The notes under the pieces were generated by a model. That model ran no database searches. It was not told where the DNA came from and saw nothing but the letters and a program-made list of their open reading frames with translations. A program made the translations under genes and the position numbers. Shown here in pieces: positions 35,164 to 44,018 of a DNA stretch of 64,000 nucleotides. Origin of the DNA: an uncultured Clostridiaceae bacterium (GTDB lineage: Bacteria > Bacillota > Clostridia > Lachnospirales > Lachnospiraceae); contig CABSIM010000006.1 of assembly GCA_902477765.1 (NCBI GenBank), positions 1 through 64,000 on the forward strand, given 5' to 3'. The first letter of the stretch is position 1, and every line of letters begins with the position of its first letter.

Positions 35164-35526
35164 CTACTGCTTTTCCACGTTTCTGGTGGAGATCACATCA
35201 CATCCCAGGCCCAGCACATCGGGAATCACCACGTCCCCCATGTGGACCGGAGCCGAAACTCTGGTCTTCCGGATCTGGGCCATCACATCCATGATCCGGC
35301 CCTTGGGCACCGGACCGGAAAGGCGGACGCTGCACAGGGGCATGTCCCCTCCCTCCACCAGTACGGAAGAGGCAATGTTGCGGACAGGGTTCGTAATCTC
35401 CTGTTCCACGTATCCGGCTCCCTTGGGGCATCGGTTTCCTGATACGGAAAGAACCTTTCCGTTTTCAAATTCTGCTGTCACTTCACAGCCATTTGGACAT
35501 AAGATACAGGTAAATGTCTTATTCAA
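35164..35526 (-). CDS. DUF1667 small iron-sulfur-like protein
   Basis: 120 aa. Four cysteines in two motifs (FTCILCPNGCEV and NRCPKG) suggest an Fe-S or zinc site. DUF1667 proteins are nearly always encoded after GlpA- and GlpB-like flavoproteins in Clostridia, as here: the start overlaps the preceding gene by 8 bases. Probably the third subunit of an anaerobic glycerol-3-phosphate dehydrogenase-like complex. Confidence 0.85.
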   Translation of the reverse strand: MNKTFTCILCPNGCEVTAEFENGKVLSVSGNRCPKGAGYVEQEITNPVRNIASSVLVEGGDMPLCSVRLSGPVPKGRIMDVMAQIRKTRVSAPVHMGDVVIPDVLGLGCDVISTRNVEKQ

Positions 35527-36760
35527 CGCTCGTCACCACCTTTATGCCTTCTTTGGACACCAGCCGGTCTGCCGGCAGCTGGATTTTTTCCATCTCGGCC
35601 GGAAGAAGCTTCGGATATTTTCTGGATGCCAGAACCCGGTCTCCCTGGCGGATCTCCACCAGACAGTCCCGTACCGGTTTCCTGGGCCGGAAGGAAAATA
35701 CCACATCACTGCTTCCGGTGATCTTCTGGGGAACCGTATAGCCCACCAGTCCGCCGGTCTCCACCTGAATTCCGGCCTCCGGAAGTCCATGGGTCACATA
35801 TTCTGCCACAGACTCTGCCAGACGTTCCGCCTCCAGGGATACGAAATCCACCAGATCATGAACATGAAGCACATTGCCTGCCGCAAAAATGCCCGGAGTG
35901 GTGGTCTGATAGAACTCATCCACCACCGCGCCTTTGGTTCTGGGATCCAGTTCCACCCCGGCCATCAGAGACAGTTCGTTTTCCGGAATCAGTCCCACAG
36001 ACAGAATCAGTGTATCACAGGCATATTCCTTTTCCGTTCCCGGAATGGGATTCAGCTTTTCATCCACCTGGCTGACCTCCACAGCTTCCAGACGGTTGTG
36101 TCCCTTGATTTTCGTTACCGTATGACTCAGATACAGGGGGATGTCATAGTCATTCAGACACTGCTCAATATTTCTCGGAAGTCCGCTGGGATACGGCTGA
36201 ATCTCAAACACCGCCTCGACTCTGGCGCCTTCCAGGGTCATCCGCCTTGCCATGATCATGCCGATATCGCCGGACCCCAGAATAATCACATGGCGTCCCA
36301 CCATCTTGTTTTTCAGGTTGATATAGGTCTGGGCCACTCCTGCCGTAAAGACGCCGGACGGCCGCTCTCCCGGAATGGACAGCGCTCCGCGGGTACGTTC
36401 CCTGCATCCCATGGTAAGGATCACCGCATCTGCCTGATACTCCAGCAGTCCGTCTCTGGATGCGGCCGTCACTTTCCGGTCCGGTGTCAGGCCGATGACC
36501 GTGGTATCCGTCACATATTCGATTCCAAGCTCTTTTACTTCATCAATAAACCTCTGGGCGTATTCCGGTCCGGATAAGGTCTCTCCGAATCTTGTAAGGC
36601 CAAATCCGTCATGAATGCACTGGCGCAGGATTCCTCCAAGCGTATGTTCTCTCTCCAGAATCAGAATGTCCGTGATTCCGCGCTTTTTAAGCTGAACAGC
36701 TGCCGCCAGCCCGCCGGGGCCTCCGCCGATGATGATGACCTGTTTCTTCTTCAAACTCAT
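35519..36760 (-). CDS. FAD/NAD(P)-dependent oxidoreductase of the GlpA-like operon
   Basis: 413 aa. N-terminal FAD motif VIIIGGGPGGLAAAVQL, a second dinucleotide-binding fold near residues 155-180 (HVIILGSGDIGMIMARR) and a CxxC-lacking centre (GGILRQCIHDGFG). It would pass electrons between the dehydrogenase subunit and NAD or another carrier. It overlaps the upstream gene by 4 bases (ATGA) and the DUF1667 gene by 8 bases, so the three subunits are made together. Confidence 0.85.
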   Translation of the reverse strand: MSLKKKQVIIIGGGPGGLAAAVQLKKRGITDILILEREHTLGGILRQCIHDGFGLTRFGETLSGPEYAQRFIDEVKELGIEYVTDTTVIGLTPDRKVTAASRDGLLEYQADAVILTMGCRERTRGALSIPGERPSGVFTAGVAQTYINLKNKMVGRHVIILGSGDIGMIMARRMTLEGARVEAVFEIQPYPSGLPRNIEQCLNDYDIPLYLSHTVTKIKGHNRLEAVEVSQVDEKLNPIPGTEKEYACDTLILSVGLIPENELSLMAGVELDPRTKGAVVDEFYQTTTPGIFAAGNVLHVHDLVDFVSLEAERLAESVAEYVTHGLPEAGIQVETGGLVGYTVPQKITGSSDVVFSFRPRKPVRDCLVEIRQGDRVLASRKYPKLLPAEMEKIQLPADRLVSKEGIKVVTSVE

Positions 36761-38223
36761 TTCGTCCGCACCTCCCCGGTAAAGATATAGGAGCCGCGCC
36801 GCTCATATGTCAGGTCTTCCGGCCGGATCCCCTTCTCCTGCATCAGAAGTTCCGTGATCCTGGTCTGGCAGTATCCTCCCTGACAGCGGCCCATCATGGC
36901 GCGGCAGCGGTATTTGACGCCTGTAACGGTCTTTGCTCCCACAGGTCTGCGGATGGCATCCAGCACTTCCGCCTTGGTGATGGTTTCACACCTGCAGATG
37001 ATCTCGCCGTAATCGGGATTCTGACGGATCAGTTCCGCCTGCTCTTCAGGACTCTTGTCCCGGAATGTCACGAAGCGGCGGCGGATGGGATCAAACTCCG
37101 GATTCTCCTTAAGATCCTCCACCTCTTTCATCAGACGCACCACTTCTTTTGAAATGGGAACGGCGCTGGTAAGTCCCGGGGATTCAATTCCCACCAGGTT
37201 TACCGCGTGGGGAGCCACATCATCCCGTCTCTCAATGACAAAGTCATGGAACCCGCCCACGCCCTTGGGATTCAGCTTGGGCCGGATCCCGGCAAAATTA
37301 CGGATAAAATATTCTTTCTTCAGATACGGGAAAATTCTGCTGCCGTCTTCAATCAGCATATCCATGATATCCCTGGTTGCGGCATAGTTGTCTCTTTCAT
37401 CAATATATTCCGTGCTGGGTCCCACCATGATATTTCCGTCCAGCGTTGGCGTCAGGTGGATTCCCAGGCCTCCGGTCTTTATGTTGGGCACCGGATAGGC
37501 CGGCAGAGGCAGCATGCTGCTGATCTTTTTATCCAGAATAAAGTATTCACCGCGGCAGGGGTAAATGGTATATTCATCGATTCCCAGCATGGCGGAGATT
37601 TTGTCCGCGCCCAGTCCGGCACAGTTTACCACCCAGCGGGTCCGGTAATCCCCGCTCTTTGTTCTGACCGTATAGATTCCCTCTTCATCTCGGTCGATAC
37701 CGGTGACTTCGCTGTCCGTAAAGAACTCCACGCCGTTCTGTGCCGCGTTCTCTGCCATTCCGTATGTAAACTGAAAGGGGCTTAAGATTGCCGTGGTCGG
37801 AGACCACATGGCAAAATTTCCGCCCACCAGAGGCGCCTTTTTATCAATAAAATCCCTGTCTACAATCTCGATTCCCCGGATTCCGTTTTTCTCTCCCTGT
37901 TCTTTCAGTCCGTACAGGTGTTCCCGGTCCTCCTCGGTAAAGCCCACCACCAGTTTTCCTGTTCTGCGGTACGGAATATCCAGCTCCGCTGCCACCTGAT
38001 CAAATGTCCGGTTGCCTTCCACGCAGAATCGGGCCATCATGGAACCAGGCTTGTTATTGAAACCCGCATGCAGAACGGCGGAATTCCTGGAACTGGTCTC
38101 CATGCAGACATCGGGTCCCTTTTCTGCCACACAGATTTTAAGACGGTAACGGGACAGCTCCCGGGCCACGGAACAGCCCACCACGCCGGCTCCCACCACC
38201 AGCACATCATACGTCTGAGTCAT
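36757..38223 (-). CDS. Glycerol-3-phosphate dehydrogenase-like flavoprotein with [2Fe-2S] domain
   Basis: 488 aa from the ATG after AAAGGAG; the frame extends 18 codons upstream without a start signal. Residues about 5-370 form a DAO/GlpA FAD domain (VLVVGAGVVGCSVARELSRY), and residues about 395-460 a BFD-like [2Fe-2S] domain with CRC and CRAMMGRCQGGYC cysteines. GlpA relatives oxidise sn-glycerol-3-phosphate or other 2-hydroxy acids. The neighbours match the Clostridia GlpA-GlpB-DUF1667 set; the substrate is inferred. Confidence 0.85.
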   Translation of the reverse strand: MTQTYDVLVVGAGVVGCSVARELSRYRLKICVAEKGPDVCMETSSRNSAVLHAGFNNKPGSMMARFCVEGNRTFDQVAAELDIPYRRTGKLVVGFTEEDREHLYGLKEQGEKNGIRGIEIVDRDFIDKKAPLVGGNFAMWSPTTAILSPFQFTYGMAENAAQNGVEFFTDSEVTGIDRDEEGIYTVRTKSGDYRTRWVVNCAGLGADKISAMLGIDEYTIYPCRGEYFILDKKISSMLPLPAYPVPNIKTGGLGIHLTPTLDGNIMVGPSTEYIDERDNYAATRDIMDMLIEDGSRIFPYLKKEYFIRNFAGIRPKLNPKGVGGFHDFVIERRDDVAPHAVNLVGIESPGLTSAVPISKEVVRLMKEVEDLKENPEFDPIRRRFVTFRDKSPEEQAELIRQNPDYGEIICRCETITKAEVLDAIRRPVGAKTVTGVKYRCRAMMGRCQGGYCQTRITELLMQEKGIRPEDLTYERRGSYIFTGEVRTK

Positions 38224-38473
38224 CGCCTTTTCTCCTTTCCTGATTTCCCGGGATCTGTGCATTGAAATTTCCTGCATGTTTCGCTATAATTAGCTATCAT
38301 ACAGTCCTTTTCCCACTGACTTTTCCTTTTTGGGATTCCCGGAAAATCCTTTCCTGAATCCGATTATACATGAAGCGGAATCGGGCGTAAAATATTTTTT
38401 TAGAATGGGACCATAGCCTTTCGCGCATAGCGGACCGGCCCTTTTTTCATTCTGAAAGGCATGGAGGCATCCT
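38224..38473. promoter_or_regulatory. Divergent control region, GlpA-like operon / LysR
   Basis: A 250-base AT-richer gap between divergent genes. It contains a GCTA-N4-TAGC palindrome (38283-38294), 60 bases before the flavoprotein start, as in LysR-type operators. No clear consensus promoter was found on either strand, so the site is a guess from position. Confidence 0.35.
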
Positions 38474-39424
38474 ATGGAAGAAAAGACTTTTGAATATTTT
38501 CTTACTATTGCAGAAGAAAAAAACATATCCAGAGCCGCCAGACGGCTCTATATCTCCCAGCCCACCCTGAGCAAATATCTTATCGGTCTGGAAACGGAAC
38601 TTGGCGTTCAGCTGTTCAGACGAAACCGCGGTGAGCTGGAGATCACCGAAGCCGGTCAGATTTACCAAACCTATGCCCATCAGTTTCTGGATCTGGCCGC
38701 ACAGCTGAAAAAAGATCTGGCTGCTGCAGAAGGCAGAAAGCAGGAAACCATCTCTCTGGGCATCACCCCATGGATCAGCTCCTATGTTGCTTTTCAGATC
38801 ATGAATACGTTTTCCGTCTCACACCCCCGCGTCAGCCTGAATATCGTGGAAGACTTCGGCCAGAACCTTTTTTCCCAGTTCCTTGACGGGAAGCTGGATC
38901 TAGTTCTCTCCAACATTACCCGGCCTGTCCGGGCTAAGCTTCCCGAAACCGACGGCTGGATCCCCGTGCTTCCTGACCGTCTTCTGGTGGTGGTTCCCAG
39001 ACAGATATCCGCCGAATTCGGCCTTCAGCCCGGCAGCACGGATTTTTCCCATCCGGGACTTCTTCCGGTGCTTCCTTTTAAAGGCTGCAGCATCATAACC
39101 GGAAAGCCGCACCAGCATCTGCATACCATCATCGGTGATATTGTGGATTTCTACAATCTGAAGCCATCCGCAGTCATTGAGAGTCAGAACACGGATAACT
39201 GCCTCAATCTTTCTGATGCAGGTCACGGGATTTCCTTTATCCCTGAGATTTATGTCCAGAACCGGCCTCCGCTGCGCAATTCCGATGTATATATTGTGGA
39301 AAGTCCCAAATTTGACTATACACGGGTGGTGTTTTTCCACAAGGACAAAAAAACTCCGGCCCAGGAAGACCTGATCCGGATGATCCAGAAAGTCTGCCGG
39401 GAGATCCGGGTCAGAAAAAGCTGA
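38474..39424 (+). CDS. LysR family transcription regulator
   Basis: 316 aa. N-terminal winged helix (about 1-60, ISRAARRLYISQPTLSKYLIGLE) and a periplasmic-binding-like effector domain (about 90-300). It is divergent from the GlpA-like operon, the classic arrangement of a LysR activator with its target, so that operon is its likely target. The effector is unknown. GGAGG lies before the ATG. Confidence 0.88.
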   Translation: MEEKTFEYFLTIAEEKNISRAARRLYISQPTLSKYLIGLETELGVQLFRRNRGELEITEAGQIYQTYAHQFLDLAAQLKKDLAAAEGRKQETISLGITPWISSYVAFQIMNTFSVSHPRVSLNIVEDFGQNLFSQFLDGKLDLVLSNITRPVRAKLPETDGWIPVLPDRLLVVVPRQISAEFGLQPGSTDFSHPGLLPVLPFKGCSIITGKPHQHLHTIIGDIVDFYNLKPSAVIESQNTDNCLNLSDAGHGISFIPEIYVQNRPPLRNSDVYIVESPKFDYTRVVFFHKDKKTPAQEDLIRMIQKVCREIRVRKS

Positions 39425-39466
39425 AACGCCGGTGTGCCGGATACGGCTTTCCGCATCCGGAATTCC

Positions 39467-39495
39467 GTGACTTTATTCCGTCCCTGTGCTATAAT
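39467..39495 (+). promoter_or_regulatory. Probable promoter of the MBL-fold gene
   Basis: GTGACT (39467-39472), 17-base spacer, TATAAT (39490-39495). Confidence 0.5.
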
Positions 39496-39545
39496 AAAAA
39501 CCAGCAAAATGTACCGGAATCTCTATTAGAAAGGGGAGTATGCTC

Positions 39546-40181
39546 ATGAGCAAGAATCAGATTACTGTCACCTGGAACGGCCATTCCTGTTTTACAGTCT
39601 CCGCAGACGGCTATTCCATCGTTCTGGATCCATATGCCCCGGATTCTGTTCCTGGCCTTCTGCCGCTTTCCCTGACTGCGGATCAGGTCCTCTGCAGCCA
39701 TGAACACAGTGACCACGGATACCGGGATGCAGTGACCCTGACAGAGCGTTCTGTAAAAAACCCGTTTGATATCCTGAAGATCGATACCTATCATGACGAT
39801 CAGAACGGCACTCTGAGAGGGGCCAACCGGATCCATATTCTGAAGGCCCACGGTATGAAACTCGTCCATCTGGGTGATCTGGGCTGCAGCCTGGACGCCT
39901 CTCAGACAGAACAGCTGAAAAAGCCGGATATCCTTTTTCTGCCTGTGGGCGGCTATTACACCATCAATGCGGCTCAGGCCAGAGAACTGGCGGTCATCCT
40001 GTCTCCCCGGGTGGTCATTCCCATGCATTACCGCTCTGATACCTTCGGGTATCCGGTTATCGGACGGCTTGAAGAATATCTGATGCTCTGCAGGGATGTG
40101 GTACGCTATGACACCGGCACATTCATTCTGGAACCGGAAACCAAATCCCAGACTGCAGTGCTTGCTTTAAAACAGGAATAA
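39546..40181 (+). CDS. UlaG-like metallo-beta-lactamase-fold hydrolase
   Basis: 211 aa from the ATG 7 bases after GGGGAG; another ATG two codons earlier is too close to that site. TWNGHSCFTV, the zinc motif CSHEHSDHG, HLGDLG, and VVIPMHYRSD match the L-ascorbate-6-phosphate lactonase-like (UPF0173/UlaG) fold. Substrate unknown. Own promoter and terminator. Confidence 0.85.
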   Translation: MSKNQITVTWNGHSCFTVSADGYSIVLDPYAPDSVPGLLPLSLTADQVLCSHEHSDHGYRDAVTLTERSVKNPFDILKIDTYHDDQNGTLRGANRIHILKAHGMKLVHLGDLGCSLDASQTEQLKKPDILFLPVGGYYTINAAQARELAVILSPRVVIPMHYRSDTFGYPVIGRLEEYLMLCRDVVRYDTGTFILEPETKSQTAVLALKQE

Positions 40182-40187
40182 AGTAAC

Positions 40188-40243
40188 CAAGGAAAAACCG
40201 GAGAGAGTCTCTGTATGCAGGAACTCTCCCCGGTTTTTCCTTG
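40188..40243. terminator. Bidirectional terminator, MBL-fold gene / LRR surface gene
   Basis: Perfect 14-bp outer stem (40188-40201 with 40230-40243) plus inner GAGAGT/ACTCTC pairing and a T-run; between converging genes. Confidence 0.9.
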
Positions 40244-40386
40244 TGTGTTTTTTTGTCAGCGTTTATGAAACCTTCATTTTGCAAAAATGTAATTCATGAA
40301 AAAGAACCGGTTTATCCGGAAAAAGCAAGGCATACCGGAATTATGACATTTTTTCATATCTCCAGACCTGTGCATCGGATTTTTCA

Positions 40387-43050
40387 TTATGAATCCGTCA
40401 CGTTTTCGTCCGGGAGCAGCGCACCGTAAATCTTTGCGCTCTCTGCCGTACTTCTGTCCTCCCGGAAATAATAGTTTCTGCCGTCTATATCCCGATATCC
40501 TGCGGTCATCTTCCCTGTGGCAGGATCAAAGTAATACCTGTTTCCGTCCGGAGCCGTAAACCATCCCGTCTCCATCGCCCCGAGCCTTCCGTCTGACGTG
40601 TCATGCAGGTAGTACCAGCAATCCTCCACGCTGTCATAGTACCACCCGGTTACCATGACCCCGGTTTCATCAAACAGGAACCATTCATACTCCGGCTGGC
40701 CCTCCGACCTGTAGGGATTATCCATATACGCCCAGCGGGAGCCAACGGTGCTTCCGTTATTCAGTACGAATCTCCACACCGCCGGCGCCGCATCCGGACT
40801 GTCCGGAAAAGCGGATGCCTCCGACGCCCATTTTCCATGGACTCCGGTTATATAAGGATGCTCTGCCGTTCCATAGGAAACGGATGTGGATTCTTCCGAC
40901 GAGGACTGGCTGCTTCCGGTATCTGCCTTTTTAAAGACCGCCCGAACCGTCACGTCTTCATCCGGCATGGTAAACGTGTTTCCTTCGATGACAGCTCCCC
41001 CTGAAACCACTTCCCAGCGGTCGAACACATATCCGGCTTCCGGCGCGGCAGTCAGCGTTACCAGCGTCCCCTTTATTGCTGTCTTCGGCGATGCTTCTGC
41101 GCTTCCGTGTTCGTCTGTCTCTGCTGTTACCGTATGTAAGACTTCCTTTTCCTTAAAGACCGCCCGGACCGTCACGTCTTCATCCGGCATGGTAAACGTG
41201 TTTCCTTCGATGACAGCTCCCCCTGAAACCACTTCCCAGCGGTCGAACACATATCCGGCTTCCGGCGCGGCAGTCAGCGTTACCAGCGTCCCCTTTATTG
41301 CTGTCTTCGGCGATGCTTCTGCGCTTCCGTGTTCGTCTGTCTCTGCTGTTATTGTATGTTCGTTAAGCACTTCCAGCATAAATCCGGCTGAAACAGGATT
41401 TTCCAGGTTTCCGTCTATCTGCACCCTGATCTGGTAGGTTCCGGCAGCAAGCGCAGGATTCGTCTCCACTGTAAGTGTGGTTTCCTCTCCTTCCTGCAGT
41501 GTCGTATCAAACACTGAAACGGTTCCCATACTGTCAGCCACTGCTGCTTCAAGATCATACAGCGGTTCATTGCCTGTATTTTTTATGGTGGCCGTTACGC
41601 TTCCGCTCTCTCCTTCCGGAACACGAAGATGGTCTGGAGTAAATTCCAGGCTCAGATTTCCATAAGGAACCCCGATAATCTGATCACTGCTGATAAGGCT
41701 TCCCCACGCACTTTTATATTTTGCAGAACTCTCTGCCGGAACAATAATCTGCTCCAGGGAATCACATCCTTGCAGTGGATTAGTATTGCCCATCGTTGGC
41801 GGTTCTTTCGACAGCAGAGTAATGGTTTTAAGGCTTTTGCAATAATTAAAGGCCCCGGATTCGATACTCTTAATGCCGGCCGGCAGTTTGACCGTCTCAA
41901 GACCGGTGCAATAAGAAAAGGTCTGCCCTTCGATTTTCTCAATGCCTTCCGGCAGTTCAATCATTTTAAGGGAGGTGGAATAATAAAAGGCACTCCATCC
42001 GATGCTTTTAAGGCTTTCCGGCAGTTTAATCGTTTCAAGAGCGCTGCAATAAGAAAAGGCGTAGGTTTCAATTGATGAGACAGTTTCCGGCACAGTATAA
42101 TCTTGACTGTCTTTTCCTGCCGGATAACATATCAGTTTTGTCTTATTTTTGTCAAACAGCACTCCGTCCTCTGCAGCATAATTCTCATTTTCATCCGCAA
42201 TCGCAATTTGAATCAGACTGGGACAAATACGGAAGACAGACTCTCCAATACTCTCTACCCCATCTGGCAGTTTGACCGTTTCAAGGCTGTCGCACCTTTG
42301 AAAGGCATAGTCTTCAATGGCCGTGATTGTATATTCTGCACTTACTCCCTCTTCAGTAATTTCTCCCGTCAGGTCAAGATCCCCGCTGATGTTGTCATTT
42401 CCGCCGATCGTAAGTTTATTGCCATCGCAGCTCACATTCTGTAAAGTAATAACGTTTCCTTCCCCCGTATTCATCGTCAGTGTCTGGTTCTGTCTATTAT
42501 AGATCCACCCGGCGCTGTTTCCCGTCTGAACCCCCAGCAGGGCTGTTTCTTCCCCTTCGCAGACATCCTCCGGGCTGACCCCTTTTGCCGAGCAGACGGG
42601 ACAGCCGGTATTTACACAGTCCGCCCTGCACCGGTTCTTACAGATACACTTCTTCGGCTCTGCATCGGAGGGAGTGGCCTTCTCCTCTCCTTTATCCCCG
42701 CATATTTCACACTCATAGGTGCAGGGATTTCCCGCTTTTGCAGGAACATAGCCGCACTCACCATCATGTTCATGACTGCAGGCAGTGGGTTCGGCTTTAT
42801 TCATCTGAGACGGTGTTGCGATATTTCCGCTTTCCTCAGGATAGCACTCCTTTGTATGTTCATGAGTACAGGGACTTCCCTTCGTCCCCACACTGTAGCC
42901 GCAGCTTTCATTATGAACCGTATGATGTCCGCAAAACCCTTCCTGTGCGTCGGGCTCCTGTCCCTGCGAAACCCCCCCGGCCACCGGAGACGGCAGTGTA
43001 AACAGAATCATGCACAGACTGATCATAAATGCAGTTAATCGTTTTTTCAT
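40387..43050 (-). CDS. Secreted BspA-like leucine-rich-repeat protein with InlB B-repeats and C-terminal cell-wall-binding-like repeats
   Basis: 887 aa; start is the ATG 8 bases after GGAGG (an ATG two codons earlier is only 2 bases from it). Signal peptide 1-about 26. Cys/His-rich region (about 38-165) with repeated CxHEH..C patterns. BspA-type LRRs (about 220-430, e.g. LETVKLPAGIKSIESGAF). Ig/CARDB-like domain (about 455-565). Two nearly identical InlB B-repeat-like units of 74 aa (about 575-715). C-terminal aromatic repeats (about 770-870, GWYYDSVEDCWYYL, GNRYYFDPATGKMTAGY) like choline/cell-wall-binding modules. No LPxTG. Likely a surface adhesin or binding protein, held by the C-terminal repeats. 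Confidence 0.88.
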   Translation of the reverse strand: MKKRLTAFMISLCMILFTLPSPVAGGVSQGQEPDAQEGFCGHHTVHNESCGYSVGTKGSPCTHEHTKECYPEESGNIATPSQMNKAEPTACSHEHDGECGYVPAKAGNPCTYECEICGDKGEEKATPSDAEPKKCICKNRCRADCVNTGCPVCSAKGVSPEDVCEGEETALLGVQTGNSAGWIYNRQNQTLTMNTGEGNVITLQNVSCDGNKLTIGGNDNISGDLDLTGEITEEGVSAEYTITAIEDYAFQRCDSLETVKLPDGVESIGESVFRICPSLIQIAIADENENYAAEDGVLFDKNKTKLICYPAGKDSQDYTVPETVSSIETYAFSYCSALETIKLPESLKSIGWSAFYYSTSLKMIELPEGIEKIEGQTFSYCTGLETVKLPAGIKSIESGAFNYCKSLKTITLLSKEPPTMGNTNPLQGCDSLEQIIVPAESSAKYKSAWGSLISSDQIIGVPYGNLSLEFTPDHLRVPEGESGSVTATIKNTGNEPLYDLEAAVADSMGTVSVFDTTLQEGEETTLTVETNPALAAGTYQIRVQIDGNLENPVSAGFMLEVLNEHTITAETDEHGSAEASPKTAIKGTLVTLTAAPEAGYVFDRWEVVSGGAVIEGNTFTMPDEDVTVRAVFKEKEVLHTVTAETDEHGSAEASPKTAIKGTLVTLTAAPEAGYVFDRWEVVSGGAVIEGNTFTMPDEDVTVRAVFKKADTGSSQSSSEESTSVSYGTAEHPYITGVHGKWASEASAFPDSPDAAPAVWRFVLNNGSTVGSRWAYMDNPYRSEGQPEYEWFLFDETGVMVTGWYYDSVEDCWYYLHDTSDGRLGAMETGWFTAPDGNRYYFDPATGKMTAGYRDIDGRNYYFREDRSTAESAKIYGALLPDENVTDS
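40931..41359 (-). repeat. Near-identical 207-bp direct repeat inside the LRR surface gene
   Basis: Copies at 40931-41137 and 41153-41359 with a period of exactly 222 bases (74 codons) differ at three positions. They encode the two B-repeat-like units. The DNA identity points to recent duplication or gene conversion and allows repeat-number change by recombination. Confidence 0.97.
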
Positions 43051-43353
43051 CGGCATTTCCTCCTCTTCCCCATATGGTCATGGACATTCCTTTTTCTGCA
43101 GGTCAGACTATGATATCTTAAGATACCATACATATACAGGCACATCATCTGATACCCATACAGCAAAAGACTCATTGCTGCCCGTTCCCGGGGCCATCCC
43201 CTTCCCGCGACGTGGGATTCATAACAAAAAAGGACAGACCTGTTCTGTCTGTCTGCAATCCGCGTCTTACATAGAGGTATTCCTTTCAGGCCCTCTTTTA
43301 CAAAATTTTCTCGGACGGGAACTTCCTTTGCCCCGGTTTCCAAATAAAAGCTA
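43051..43353 (-). promoter_or_regulatory. Long structured leader with internal terminator (orphan riboswitch candidate)
   Basis: The transcript from the promoter at 43361-43389 would run about 300 bases before the LRR surface gene. About 100 bases after the start a GACAGA/TCTGTC hairpin (43232-43254) is followed by a six-T run (43226-43231 on the plus strand as A). Upstream of it lie an AGAGG/CCTCT hairpin and conserved-looking purine-rich loops. I do not recognise a known riboswitch class; cyclic-di-GMP types I and II do not fit the sequence. The 389-base gap 43057-43445 has no gene. Confidence 0.5.
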
Positions 43354-43360
43354 TATTAAA

Positions 43361-43389
43361 ATTATATAGAAAGAAACAGAAGAAATCAA
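43361..43389 (-). promoter_or_regulatory. Sigma-A promoter of the LRR surface gene
   Basis: Minus strand TTGATT (43384-43389), 17-base spacer, perfect TATAAT (43361-43366), about 310 bases upstream of the start codon. Confidence 0.75.
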
Positions 43390-43445
43390 CCGCATTCTCA
43401 AAGAGAACTTAAAATCCTGCAGTTTGTCTGAGCCTCTTCAGGCCG

Positions 43446-43985
43446 TTATTCTGAGCCTCTTTCCAGTCTGTAAGACGGGTGCATGAGACCCGTGGGTCCA
43501 TAAAATTCCGTCCCCACACACCGGAAGCCCAGCCGGGACAGCAGACGTTCCGAATACAGATTCAGCGGGTGATGCCCGGCCGCCAGATACGCTGCATCCA
43601 TCACTTCAAATCCATATTCTATGACTTTTCCGGCTGCCTCCTCGGCCAGTCCCCTGCCCCAGAACGGGGGACGGAAATGAAAGCCCAGTTCATAGGCTTT
43701 TTCTCCGTCTTCCGATGTCCGGTTCCCGTACGGTCTGAGGCCGCAGCATCCGGCAAGTTCTCCGGTCTCTCCGTAAAATACCGGCCAGTACTGTACTCCG
43801 AAACGGCGTTCGCCGGCGATTTCCGTCTCCAGCCGGTTCCGGATCTCTTCCTCTGAGAACAGGCCGGAAGCGCAGATAAACCTGGTTACCTGCGGATCTC
43901 CCCAGAGAAGTTTTGCCAGTGCTTCATCCCCTCTGCTCCATCTGGAAAAACAGAGACGGTCTGATTTCATGAAATATTCCCTCAT
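43446..43985 (-). CDS. GNAT acetyltransferase (RimJ/RimL-like)
   Basis: 179 aa. Acetyl-CoA site PPFWGRGLAEEAA (motif A) and the LNLYSERLLSRLGFRCVG end of the fold match the RimJ/RimL group that acetylates N-termini of proteins or small amines. It is 34 bases after the radical SAM gene on the same strand and probably co-transcribed. Substrate unknown. Confidence 0.85.
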   Translation of the reverse strand: MREYFMKSDRLCFSRWSRGDEALAKLLWGDPQVTRFICASGLFSEEEIRNRLETEIAGERRFGVQYWPVFYGETGELAGCCGLRPYGNRTSEDGEKAYELGFHFRPPFWGRGLAEEAAGKVIEYGFEVMDAAYLAAGHHPLNLYSERLLSRLGFRCVGTEFYGPTGLMHPSYRLERGSE

Positions 43986-44018
43986 GGTTTCCTCCTGTCC
44001 GGTTACCCTGAATGGTTT

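Noticed and set aside
35186..36577. 463-codon open frame on the plus strand
   Set aside because: Shadow of the FAD oxidoreductase and DUF1667 genes, which show clear cofactor motifs.
40387..43050. Sortase-anchored surface protein
   Set aside because: No LPxTG-type motif or C-terminal membrane anchor; attachment by C-terminal aromatic repeats is more likely.
43232..43354. Cyclic-di-GMP riboswitch before the surface gene
   Set aside because: Expected because such genes are often controlled this way, but the class I and II core motifs are not present; kept only as an unclassified leader.
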